NCBI GenBank assembly: GCA_028285305.1
Contig: JANQPV010000037.1
Location: forward strand, 1-64,000
Length of the DNA stretch: 64,000 bases
Direction of reading: 5' to 3'
Source: Alphaproteobacteria bacterium
GTDB taxonomy: Bacteria; Pseudomonadota; Alphaproteobacteria; SMXP01
Under the pieces are notes generated by a model, which saw only the letters and a list, made by a program, of their open reading frames with translations, did no database searches and was not told the origin of the DNA. Positions 52,660-60,927 of the stretch are shown here, piece after piece. A program made the translations under genes and the position numbers. How positions within the stretch are numbered: the first letter of the stretch is position 1; the number at the start of each line of letters is the position of its first letter.

Positions 52660-54414
52660 CTAACGCACCGTAAACGCCGCACGCTGAACTTCAACTTGCG
52701 GCTCGATTTCCTCAAAAACCGGATTGATTCCCAACACCGGACCGATTTTCTTGATCAAACTTCCAGCCAAGGGCGCCGCGTTCCACCCAGCCGTCGCATG
52801 CCAGTGAGTCTCTGCTGTCCCCTTGGGCTCATCTAGCATAACAAATACGACAAATTTTGGATCCTCGGACGGAAAAACGGCCAGAAACGAAGTGATAAGA
52901 TCACGCCGATTGTAGCCTCCCGCTGTGCTCTTTTCCGCAGTTCCTGTTTTACCACCAACTCTGTAGCCGGGCACATTGGCATTGCCCGCCGTGCCATCTG
53001 TGACCACCGATCTCAACAGTTTGCGCATGATCTTTGCTGTGGCCGGCGAGACCACACGATCTCGCTCCTCAAGGTCGCCGACTTCTCGTTTGCGAATTGT
53101 AGGTTCTACATAGTAGCCGCCATTAACGATCGAAGCAGCCGCAGATGACAATTGCAGGGGAGAGACAGCGATGCCGTGACCGAACGAAATCGTTGCAGCA
53201 CGCACTTCCCGCCAATTGAGTGGAACACTCGGATCGCCCACTTCGGGCAGCTCAATGGGCGATCGCTCCAACAGACCCAAAGACTGAACGAACTGCTGGT
53301 GCCGCATCACACCGACATCACGCGCCATCTTCGCGGCCCCAATATTTGACGAATGCATTAATATTTCGGGGACGCTCAGCCACCGTCCTTGACCGTGAAA
53401 GTCGCGAATCTTGAAGCGCCCGTATTGCAGAGGTTTCGACGTATCGTATCCGTCCGCCAGCGAAACGGTTCTGTTTTCTAGGGCCATCGCGACCGTGAAA
53501 ACTTTGAATACGGAGCCAAGCTCGTAAACCCCTTTGGTCGCCGAGTTGAACCGCGCAGTACGGTCGGTCACCGGCTTGTTTGGATCGAAGTCCGGCAGCG
53601 ACGTCATCGCGATCACTTCCCCGGAGTGCACATCCATCACAACCCCCGCCGCACCGCGCGCTGCAAACTTCTTCATCGATTTGGCCAATTCGGCACGGAG
53701 CAGGAATTGAACGCGGGAATCGAGCGATAGCTCAAGGGGACGCCGCAAAAGACGTGCTTGAAGAATGTCTTGTTCTAAGGACAGCTCAACGCCTGCTATA
53801 CCGTTGTTATCAACATCGACATATCCAAGAACATGCGCAGCTTGCCGCCTTTGGGGATACGACCGGCCGATGCCTGTGGTGTAGGACACACCGGCAATTC
53901 CCTCGGCATGGATAGAAGCGCACGTTGCCAAATCCAAGTTGCGCGCGAGGGTGATCTCGTGTCGGTTTGACGTTAACCTGCGAAACAAATCGTCGTAGCT
54001 TCGGGATGGAACGTGCTCATGCAGCCGCCGGGCTGTATCGGCGGGAGTCCAAACATGCCTTGGAAAACCCTTCAGCGTACAAACTTTAACGTCGGTCGCG
54101 TAGAGCTCCCCATTTCGATCTACAATATCTCCCCTTGCGGAGCTTAGACCCGCCCCGCCGCTTCCTTCAGCGCCAGCAACGGCAGGCGATGTTAACATGA
54201 TACCGACCAATTTGGTAGCAACACTTCCAAAGGTGATGAAAAGACATGCCGCCAGCGCCATGATGCGGAACGAAGCAGAGCGCGTCGACTGCGTCATCAG
54301 ATAGGTTTTACGGATATGTGCAGCTATCCCAATGCCGCCGCTGTCGAGATAGCCACACATCCCGTCGGGCACAAATACGCCCGGTCCAGAGTCTTTCGGC
54401 TTTACGTCAGCCAT
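52660..54414 (-). CDS. ftsI: Septal transpeptidase FtsI (PBP3)
   Basis: FtsI is the class B penicillin-binding protein that cross-links septal peptidoglycan with FtsW. The protein of about 584 residues has one N-terminal membrane helix (about residues 50-72) and a PBP dimerisation domain starting at ARGDIVDRNGELYATDV. The transpeptidase domain has active-site Ser in GSVFKVF, SSN in MHSSNIGA and KTG in VGGKTGTAEKS. The cytoplasmic tail is longer than usual. The ATG at 54414 has GGAGG eight bases upstream and overlaps the end of ftsL. Confidence 0.95.
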   Translation of the reverse strand: MADVKPKDSGPGVFVPDGMCGYLDSGGIGIAAHIRKTYLMTQSTRSASFRIMALAACLFITFGSVATKLVGIMLTSPAVAGAEGSGGAGLSSARGDIVDRNGELYATDVKVCTLKGFPRHVWTPADTARRLHEHVPSRSYDDLFRRLTSNRHEITLARNLDLATCASIHAEGIAGVSYTTGIGRSYPQRRQAAHVLGYVDVDNNGIAGVELSLEQDILQARLLRRPLELSLDSRVQFLLRAELAKSMKKFAARGAAGVVMDVHSGEVIAMTSLPDFDPNKPVTDRTARFNSATKGVYELGSVFKVFTVAMALENRTVSLADGYDTSKPLQYGRFKIRDFHGQGRWLSVPEILMHSSNIGAAKMARDVGVMRHQQFVQSLGLLERSPIELPEVGDPSVPLNWREVRAATISFGHGIAVSPLQLSSAAASIVNGGYYVEPTIRKREVGDLEERDRVVSPATAKIMRKLLRSVVTDGTAGNANVPGYRVGGKTGTAEKSTAGGYNRRDLITSFLAVFPSEDPKFVVFVMLDEPKGTAETHWHATAGWNAAPLAGSLIKKIGPVLGINPVFEEIEPQVEVQRAAFTVR

Positions 54415-54802
54415 CAGAATTGCCTCCTCTGGAAAAACTGTCTGAGAGGAGACGTTCAAGCTCCTCGACTTCATACTCTAATTCGGGGCCGAGTTGATCG
54501 CCTTCATCGCTTTCGCCAACCGGCCGAAGCGGAACGTTTGCCAGCTCTGCTATCTGACCCGGCTCCGTCATTTGCAGATCTTGCGACAGATATTCCGCCA
54601 CCAGCGCTTCCAGGCGATCTGGATTGTTCAAGAAGGCCCACTCAGCCCTGAGCATCTTTATTTCTTCTTGACGCTTAACCAATTCAATTCGAAGTTGCTC
54701 AACACGCTTATCCGCGCGCGTTGTATTGAGTTTCAAGCTGTACATCCCGAATGCGCTGAGAATCACGACAGAGATTATTCCCACACCCCAGAACTTGGTC
54801 AT
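54407..54802 (-). CDS. ftsL: Cell division protein FtsL
   Basis: FtsL is the small bitopic divisome protein that complexes with FtsB and FtsQ. The 131-residue protein has a very short cytoplasmic end, one transmembrane helix at about residues 5-22 and a coiled coil at about 25-60 (RADKRVEQLRIELVKRQEEI). A conserved LNNPDRLEALVAEYL segment and an acidic C-terminal tail follow. Sequence identity in this family is low, so the call rests on position and architecture. The start overlaps the rsmH stop (ATGA). Confidence 0.85.
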   Translation of the reverse strand: MTKFWGVGIISVVILSAFGMYSLKLNTTRADKRVEQLRIELVKRQEEIKMLRAEWAFLNNPDRLEALVAEYLSQDLQMTEPGQIAELANVPLRPVGESDEGDQLGPELEYEVEELERLLSDSFSRGGNSDG

Positions 54803-55806
54803 CGAATCGCTCCAACAACAACACTGGGACCGGGAAAGGCTCCAGCTATGGCGGCCCATTCCGTTCTAACGCCATATCTCAACTTTGCGGACCGGGACCT
54901 ACTATTTGAGCCAATTTCCTCCGAACTCGGTGTTTTGGGTCTACGGAACGGCAGATAAAAAGAAGGCTGAACGCTTGGTTCCTGTCGGTCGGGCAAGTAC
55001 CGCGAAGGTTGAGGCTTTTGGCCACTGCGTTGCGCAAAGAAAGTCTTTACCAATCGGTCTTCCAGCGAATGAAAGGCAACAACGATGAGCCGGCCAGCAG
55101 GTTTTAGCAATCGTTCGGCCGCCATCAGGCCTCGCCACAGCTCTTCGAGTTCATTATTCACCAGAATACGAATCGCCTGAAACGTTTTGGTCGCCGGATG
55201 GATCTTACGGCGCGGATTCGGGGGAACGGCTGACGCCACACATTCCGCCAACTGCGCAGTTGTCGCAATGGGAACCTTATCTCGCTCGACAGTGATCCTT
55301 TGAGCAATGCGCCGCGCCATCTTCTCTTCGCCATAAACGCGGATCACATCTTCCAGCTCCCGAACACTGGCTTGATTAACAAACTGTTCAGCCGTGAAAT
55401 CAGTTTCTCCCATGCGCATATCCAGGGGGCCATCCGAATTGAACGAAAACCCCCTTTGCGGCTGGTCCAATTGCATGGATGAAACACCGAGATCCAAAGT
55501 CACACCGTCTACAGAAGGTTGATTGATTGATTCGAGAGTCTCTACCATTTCGCAGAATGTACGATTGTGCAAACATAATCGATCCGCGTACCGGTCCCGC
55601 CACTGATTGGCTACGAGTATGGCAGTTAAATCTCTGTCGAAGGCATGAACGCGGCAGTCGGATGCTTCGAGTATCGCACGCGTGTACCCTCCGCCGCCCA
55701 ACGTTCCGTCAACATACGTTTCGCCGTCCTTGGGTTCTAAAAGGTCAAGAACCTCTTGAAGCATAACGGGTTGATGCCCGGACCGATCTCGTTCGTGAGT
55801 TACCAT
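54799..55806 (-). CDS. rsmH: 16S rRNA (cytosine-1402 N4)-methyltransferase
   Basis: RsmH (MraW) methylates C1402 of 16S rRNA. The 335-residue protein has the start HQPVMLQEVLDLLEP, the SAM site VDGTLGGGGYTRAIL and the family LDLGVSSMQLDQPQRGFSF. FQAIRILVNNELEEL and the late VVAFHSLEDRLVK are also present. It overlaps mraZ by seven bases and ftsL by four, as expected at the head of the dcw cluster. Confidence 0.97.
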   Translation of the reverse strand: MVTHERDRSGHQPVMLQEVLDLLEPKDGETYVDGTLGGGGYTRAILEASDCRVHAFDRDLTAILVANQWRDRYADRLCLHNRTFCEMVETLESINQPSVDGVTLDLGVSSMQLDQPQRGFSFNSDGPLDMRMGETDFTAEQFVNQASVRELEDVIRVYGEEKMARRIAQRITVERDKVPIATTAQLAECVASAVPPNPRRKIHPATKTFQAIRILVNNELEELWRGLMAAERLLKPAGRLIVVAFHSLEDRLVKTFFAQRSGQKPQPSRYLPDRQEPSVQPSFYLPFRRPKTPSSEEIGSNSRSRSAKLRYGVRTEWAAIAGAFPGPSVVVGAIR

Positions 55807-56279
55807 TCGCGGTCACTCCTGTCAGGTGGCGGAGGGTTTTTGCGCGGCTTCAACAGACCTCGATTTTGCTTGGCCAACTCACGAGCCATCATGCGGTGTT
55901 CTTCATACTTGCCCGGATGCCACATTTGGAACTTTTCACCCAGCCCGACAAATGCGACCTGATCTTCGATATCGGCATGATCAAAAAAGCTCTGTGCCGG
56001 TGAGATGCGCCCCTCCCGATCGATCGGCAGGCGGAAACTGTCCGCGATTATGGAGATTTCAAACGCCCCGCGCACTTCATCATAGGGGTCACGGTCTTCG
56101 ATGTAGGCCTTCATCTTTTCGAAATAGGCTTGGCCCGCGCCCTCAAGACACTCTCCGACAAAAGCGGGAAAACACACGACGGCACTTTCTTTCGCTTCGC
56201 TCAAGACATTGCGAAAGTCGACGGGAACGGAAACCCGTCCCTTCGCATCCACGTTTTTGATGTGTGTGCCCATGAACAT
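55800..56279 (-). CDS. mraZ: Transcriptional regulator MraZ
   Basis: MraZ is an AbrB-like double-psi DNA-binding protein that in Escherichia coli represses its own dcw promoter. The 159-residue protein has the two family motifs: NVDAKGRVSVP near the N-terminus and DREGRISP in the second half. The first ATG (MFMGTHIKN) aligns with the family start. It heads the dcw operon. Five TGGG boxes at 10-bp spacing lie 95-138 bases upstream, a likely autoregulatory site. Confidence 0.95.
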   Translation of the reverse strand: MFMGTHIKNVDAKGRVSVPVDFRNVLSEAKESAVVCFPAFVGECLEGAGQAYFEKMKAYIEDRDPYDEVRGAFEISIIADSFRLPIDREGRISPAQSFFDHADIEDQVAFVGLGEKFQMWHPGKYEEHRMMARELAKQNRGLLKPRKNPPPPDRSDREW

Positions 56280-56373
56280 TCACGACCATCTCTAATGCGG
56301 CGCTCTCTATGTGAGCGTGCCGATAGATGTCTTTCACCGTCCGCAATACGGACGAAGCCCTCTCACAACGAGT

Positions 56374-56417
56374 TGGGATAGCTTGGGATAGCATGGGCTC
56401 GTTTGGGAGTCAATGGG
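56374..56417 (+). promoter_or_regulatory. Five tandem TGGG boxes, predicted MraZ operator
   Basis: TGGG starts at 56374, 56384, 56394, 56404 and 56414, an exact 10-bp period. In E. coli MraZ is reported to bind direct repeats of TGGGN separated by five bases, so this matches the site in sequence and spacing, with five copies. The boxes read TGGG on the plus strand, opposite to mraZ. A TTGACT on the minus strand falls between boxes four and five and could be a -35. A small hairpin (56338-56354) lies between the boxes and mraZ. Confidence 0.7.
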
Positions 56418-56627
56418 TCGACAGATTTTCTAATGAATTTTCAAGGACTTACTTAAACTTCATTGACGAACTCTAAACGGGTCACGAAATGCATACATGT
56501 TCACCAAAAGTATCGGCTCTGTTCGACAATCATTCAGGCCTGTGGAAAACTCAAGCGGAGATTCACGCGCGTCAGTATGATTTGGGTGCGCCGGATCTGC
56601 CCAAATGGACCCTCATGTGAACGAAAT
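56418..56627. other. Spacer between the mraZ operator and rnpB
   Basis: These 210 bases are relatively AT-rich and contain no gene. A 7-bp inverted repeat (ATTTGGG/CCCAAAT, 56580-56606, 13-base loop) lies just after the rnpB 3' end and may help end or process that RNA, though it has no U-tract. A single DnaA-box-like TTTTCCACA on the minus strand is probably chance. Confidence 0.35.
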
Positions 56628-56973
<346 letters not shown>

Positions 56974-56979
56974 CAAGAG

Positions 56980-57008
56980 ATCATACGCCGTTTCAGTCCG
57001 GTGTACAA
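56980..57008 (-). promoter_or_regulatory. Candidate rnpB promoter
   Basis: On the minus strand a -10 TATGAT (56980-56985, one mismatch) and a weak -35 TTGTAC (57003-57008) are separated by 17 bases. Transcription would begin about seven bases downstream, exactly at the P1 stem of rnpB. The -35 lies inside the last codons of the amidase gene. Confidence 0.6.
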
Positions 57009-57760
57009 TTGTCAGCCAGTCCAAGTAGGTCATCCATAATCAGTTCGCAATGTTCCAAGTAAGGCGGCTGCGGATCAGGTTCTTCCCAATGCGTCTCCGG
57101 GTGCCAAAAATGTCTCAAGAGAGCAATGACATTGAACGACAGCAGGGTGTCAAAGTCGTCGTTGTCACTCACTTCATAACCAAAACGCGCGAATTTACCT
57201 TTCAGCCTCCTGACGAAATCAGGATTGATTGGCCTCGAAAGGCTATCTTTGCGAGGCAGAGACGAGGAGATCACTGAAGGCCAAACCCCCACTCCATGAG
57301 ACGCCAAATGCGCCCACGGGAATTTTTCTCCTGGATCTTGTTTGCGCGCCGGGGCAACGTCCGAATGACCGAGCACCCGTGCCGGCGCAATAGAATGCCG
57401 GCCCAAGATCGAAGTACAAAGCTCCAACACCGCGTCAATTTGCGAAGCTGGAAAATCTCTGTACCCCCACTCATGACCGGGATTAACAATTTCGATGCCA
57501 ATTGAGCGGGCGTTGATGTCAGTCTCACCGGCCCAGAATGCCTTTCCCGCATGCCAAGCCCGCTGGTCCTCATCAACCAATTGATGAATGGAACCATCTT
57601 CTTCGACAAAGTAGTGGGCGCTGACTTTGGCCTCAGGATCACGCAATCGCGCCAATGCCTCCTCCCCCGTTTTCATCCCCGTGTAGTGCAGGAGCAAAAT
57701 GTCAATCGGAGTGTCGCCGCGCGTGTCGTGATTGGGAGAAGGAGACTGACGAACCTGCAT
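56993..57760 (-). CDS. N-acetylmuramoyl-L-alanine amidase (AmiD-type)
   Basis: This amidase_2-fold zinc enzyme cleaves MurNAc-L-Ala bonds, usually in peptidoglycan recycling. The protein of about 255 residues has the first zinc His in LLLHYTGM, the second in the SIGIEIVNPGH region and the last His/Asp in GHSDVAPARKQDPGEKFPW. A C-terminal half of about 80 residues resembles the PG-binding region of AmiD. No signal peptide is apparent from the 57760 start, so a cytoplasmic location is possible; upstream ATGs at 57781 and 57835 overlap the transporter gene. The last codons contain the candidate rnpB -35. Confidence 0.85.
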   Translation of the reverse strand: MQVRQSPSPNHDTRGDTPIDILLLHYTGMKTGEEALARLRDPEAKVSAHYFVEEDGSIHQLVDEDQRAWHAGKAFWAGETDINARSIGIEIVNPGHEWGYRDFPASQIDAVLELCTSILGRHSIAPARVLGHSDVAPARKQDPGEKFPWAHLASHGVGVWPSVISSSLPRKDSLSRPINPDFVRRLKGKFARFGYEVSDNDDFDTLLSFNVIALLRHFWHPETHWEEPDPQPPYLEHCELIMDDLLGLADNCTPD

Positions 57761-57785
57761 AATCACACTGCCTTTCTGCATCGAG

Positions 57786-58655
57786 CTATTTTTCAGCAAC
57801 CACATATTCGGGCTGACGCATGGTAACAATGGCAACCCCGACCAGCGTGATCAATCCCCCCACAAGCATACGCGCCGTCAAGACGTCGCCCAAAAACGCA
57901 ACCCCCATGGCAACGGTGAAGATCGGCGTCAATAATGTCAGGGGAGAGACGATTGTCACCTCATAACGCTGTAGCAGGAAATACATACCCGCATGGGCGA
58001 TCAGGCTTGAGCAAAAGGCCGCAAAGACGAGCGCTCCCCATACGGCCAGCGATGCCGATCTAATAGGTTCAACGGGATTGCCTTCGAAAAGCAGCGACAT
58101 CCCAAGTAGAAAAGGCCAAGAAAACATGGCGATCCAGCTTTGCAGGTCATAGACGCCTACATCCTTCAGACGGCGCATGAAAATACTTGAGGTCGCTCCC
58201 ACGAAAGCCCCCACGATTCCAAGCAGGAACCCATCCCAGTAGGACAGCACACGCGGATCAAAACTGATAACCATCACACCGACAAACGCGAGAAGAATGC
58301 CAAGCCAACGGCGCCATCGGACTTCTTCGTTCAAGAAGACGATGGACAATAAAGTAGCAAACGGCACACCAAGCTGTGACGCCAACGCCACGGCGGACAC
58401 ATCTTCAGCAATCCGCAGACCGGTAAAGAATATCCCAAATTGGATACCTCCAGCTGTCATTGCAATCGCGAAGATTGTCCACATCCGGCCTTTGTGGAAC
58501 TTCAAGAACGGTAACAGCACAACCGCGACCAGCAGGAATCGCAGGCCGGTAAACAAAAACGGCGGCATTTCGCTTACGCCGATTTTCGCGCTCACGAGCG
58601 TAAGAGCCCACACGAAATTGACCCCGATCATCAGAGCGAGGTGTTGTGGCGTCAT
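57786..58655 (-). CDS. EamA-family (DMT) transporter
   Basis: This 289-residue inner-membrane protein has ten predicted helices in two EamA repeats. The first begins at residue 5 and the second near residue 150 (LGIVGAFVGATSSIFMRRL). Conserved features are WALTLVSAKIG in helix 1 and the LTLLTPIFTVAMG and GGLITLVGV motifs near the end. Members export metabolites such as amino acids or purines; no substrate is indicated. The downstream amidase start overlaps or follows its stop. Confidence 0.85.
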   Translation of the reverse strand: MTPQHLALMIGVNFVWALTLVSAKIGVSEMPPFLFTGLRFLLVAVVLLPFLKFHKGRMWTIFAIAMTAGGIQFGIFFTGLRIAEDVSAVALASQLGVPFATLLSIVFLNEEVRWRRWLGILLAFVGVMVISFDPRVLSYWDGFLLGIVGAFVGATSSIFMRRLKDVGVYDLQSWIAMFSWPFLLGMSLLFEGNPVEPIRSASLAVWGALVFAAFCSSLIAHAGMYFLLQRYEVTIVSPLTLLTPIFTVAMGVAFLGDVLTARMLVGGLITLVGVAIVTMRQPEYVVAEK

Positions 58656-58791
58656 TGCTGTTCTCTTTTATTTTGATGAATGAATGCCGCACGGCGCCTG
58701 GTGTTTAACAGGAAAAGCTGCTATAGGCCCAGTTTCTACTGATAAGAAAAAAAGACGTCGCGAAACTGTTGGGTGTGTGACTTGGGGTGCG

Positions 58792-59652
58792 ATGAAAAAA
58801 CCAACGCTGTATTACCATCCGTCTTCATTTGAGTCTCAGATCGTCAAACTGGCTTTGGCCGAAAAAGGCGTTGCTTTCACACCGCGACCTTTGGATTTAG
58901 AGTCGAAGTCCGAGCATCTAAAACCATGGTATCTCGAGCTAAATCGGGAAGCGGAGGTGCCGACCCTTCAACATAAGGATATGACGCTCGGTGAGATGGT
59001 CACCATCTGTGTTTATATCAACAATAATTTTCCCGGTCCGATGCTCGTACCGATCCGAGGATCGGAACGCGAAGAAATGGAAGAATGGGTCAGGCTGTTC
59101 CAACAATTTCCGCATCAGGAATTTTCCATTGGAGTTCTGAGAGGTCCGGAAAAGCGAACGGAGCTCGGCAAACTCCGCCAGTGGATAAAGACCACTGAAA
59201 AGCTAGGCGACAAGCACGCTGAGTTGGACGTGAGATACCAACACACTCAGTCCAAGTACGAAAAGTGGGCCTCCCTCGCGGAGGATGATCGATTCATCTC
59301 CAGAGCAAAAACCCGCATTGAAAAGAGCTTGGACTTGCTGGACAGAAGGCTGAAACAGTCCCGCTGGCTGGCTGGAAACGATTATTCGCTGGCCGACACA
59401 CTATGGACGGTCTTGTTGGCGAGACTCCATTATCTGGGCTTGAGTTCTTTGTGGGCCAACGGAGCCCGTCCCAATGTCGACAGTTTTTACCAACGGGTTC
59501 GCGCGCGCAGCAGCTTTTCTAAAGCGCGTATTCAAACCACACGTTCGCCGTTTAATAAGGTCCTGTTGTTCTTCAAATACAACTGGGAGAACTTGGTACT
59601 CGCAGGGATTGTCATGGGCACCGGAATGGGGCTCATGATGAGCGCGCAATAA
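58792..59652 (+). CDS. Tail-anchored GST resembling animal GDAP1
   Basis: This is a 286-residue glutathione transferase-fold protein. The N-terminal thioredoxin domain (about residues 1-80) has KPTLYYHPSSFESQIVKLAL and the cis-Pro motif EVPTL. The helical domain has a long loop at about 118-165 and the late segment LADTLWTVLLARLHYLGL followed by WANGARPN. The last 20 residues form a hydrophobic tail anchor (about 266-284). This combination matches my recollection of GDAP1, a tail-anchored mitochondrial outer-membrane GST. The Ser/Tyr that activates glutathione is not obvious, so enzymatic activity is uncertain. The ATG at 58792 has GGGG five bases upstream; the frame opens at 58684. Confidence 0.75.
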   Translation: MKKPTLYYHPSSFESQIVKLALAEKGVAFTPRPLDLESKSEHLKPWYLELNREAEVPTLQHKDMTLGEMVTICVYINNNFPGPMLVPIRGSEREEMEEWVRLFQQFPHQEFSIGVLRGPEKRTELGKLRQWIKTTEKLGDKHAELDVRYQHTQSKYEKWASLAEDDRFISRAKTRIEKSLDLLDRRLKQSRWLAGNDYSLADTLWTVLLARLHYLGLSSLWANGARPNVDSFYQRVRARSSFSKARIQTTRSPFNKVLLFFKYNWENLVLAGIVMGTGMGLMMSAQ

Positions 59653-59684
59653 GCGCCATTCGATCTAGTACCGCGAAACAACTG

Positions 59685-60014
59685 TTACCGAACGTTCTCG
59701 GGTTCGACTTCAATGACTACACCGTCGTCGGAACCGCGCCGCGGATCGTCATCTGAATTGTCGAAGACCTGAGCCAGCGACAGCGCAATAATTATAAAGG
59801 GGCTCACGAAAAGAACGGCCGTCAACACTGCAACGGCCAGCGTCAATACGACAATAATCAAACTGAGAAAGAAGATTAGAGCCGCCAAGTGAAGCACGCT
59901 GGATAGATCGAAGCGCCGCTTCCGCCGAATGGACTCATATCTCTGCCTGACCATATCTTCGACAGAGAACCGGACATGCGTCCGAGAAAAGCGAGGGTCT
60001 TCATGTTCTTGCAT
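59685..60014 (-). CDS. Small two-segment membrane protein, function unknown
   Basis: This 109-residue protein has a polar, arginine-rich N-terminus (HEDPRFSRTHVRFSVEDMVR) and a long hydrophobic stretch at about 38-78 that could form two membrane helices. An acidic C-terminus ends in VIEVEPENVR. I do not recognise the family. The ATG at 60014 is used; the TTG 42 bases upstream is less likely. It precedes nothing obvious on its strand and follows the DnaJ-like gene. Confidence 0.5.
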   Translation of the reverse strand: MQEHEDPRFSRTHVRFSVEDMVRQRYESIRRKRRFDLSSVLHLAALIFFLSLIIVVLTLAVAVLTAVLFVSPFIIIALSLAQVFDNSDDDPRRGSDDGVVIEVEPENVR

Positions 60015-60092
60015 CGCGCTGTCCCAGTTTTTTCTGACATATATATATGCGCTCAAACGCCGAATGAAAGTGAACGATCCACAAGGTCCATT

Positions 60093-60824
60093 CTAAGAAA
60101 GTCCGCGCTCCGCCGCGATGCGGTCGTAAGCGCTATTGATTGCCGCCAATTTGTCATTGGCAAGTGAAACGAATTCCTCCGGGACGCCTCGCGCGATGAG
60201 CGCATCCGGGTGGTTATCGCGCACGAGACGGCGATAAACGGACTTCAGATCTTCATCCGATATCTCCGGATCGACCCCCAAGATCAGATACGGATCTGAG
60301 TCATCTGGGCCCAAATTGCGTGACTTGATCCGCCCAAATTCAAGCTCGGTGAAACCAAAGACATCTGCAACACGTTCCAGATATGTCAGTTCGTTGGGAT
60401 GAACGACACCGTCTGCAAGCGCGATATGAAAGAGTCCATCCAACAGATCCTCCAATACCGCGGGAGAATCCTTAAATAGATTTGCTATTTGCCGGGCATA
60501 CGCCTCGTAGCCAGCCACATCTTGCATGGCCAACCGAAAGACGCGGCGCACATTCTCAACTTCATCACCGGGTACATCCACGATCTCACGGAAGGCTTTG
60601 ATCTCGTCATTGGTCACGACACCATCGGCTTTGGCCATTTTCGCACTCAGTGCAATAACGCCGACCGTGAATGTCAGTTGCCGCTTTGCTTCCTTGGCCT
60701 CTTCACTCTGGGGGTCAATCATGCGATCCGCCACATGACCCGCAACACCGCCCAAGACAGCACCCAGGGGACCACCTAAGACGAGCCCGGCAGTGGCGCC
60801 GGCTAATTTTCCCCAAATGGACAT
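60093..60824 (-). CDS. TerB/DnaJ-domain co-chaperone-like protein
   Basis: The 243-residue protein begins with a glycine-rich hydrophobic segment (about residues 8-31, ATAGLVLGGPLGAVLGG) that may insert in or pack on a membrane. A helical TerB domain follows at about 50-150 (KMAKADGVVTNDEI, then ALADGVVHPNEL, two acidic metal-type loops). A C-terminal J domain has the HPD motif in RDNHPDALI. This is DjlA-like architecture; J domains stimulate Hsp70 (DnaK) ATPase. The ATG at 60824 is chosen because homology starts there (SIWGKLAG). It is divergent from the 5-oxoprolinase gene. Confidence 0.85.
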   Translation of the reverse strand: MSIWGKLAGATAGLVLGGPLGAVLGGVAGHVADRMIDPQSEEAKEAKRQLTFTVGVIALSAKMAKADGVVTNDEIKAFREIVDVPGDEVENVRRVFRLAMQDVAGYEAYARQIANLFKDSPAVLEDLLDGLFHIALADGVVHPNELTYLERVADVFGFTELEFGRIKSRNLGPDDSDPYLILGVDPEISDEDLKSVYRRLVRDNHPDALIARGVPEEFVSLANDKLAAINSAYDRIAAERGLS

Positions 60825-60927
60825 AGTCAATATTTTGTTCGAGGATAGTGTTCCAAATACGGCCGAACAGAGAGTTCGTTGGCGGACCGCAAAGCAAGCC
60901 CAACCCATTCACAGGTAGTGCTACCCC

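Noticed and set aside
56541..56551. DnaA-box-like sequence and possible replication origin
   Set aside because: A single one-mismatch box without clustering, AT-rich unwinding element or dnaA/gidA neighbours.
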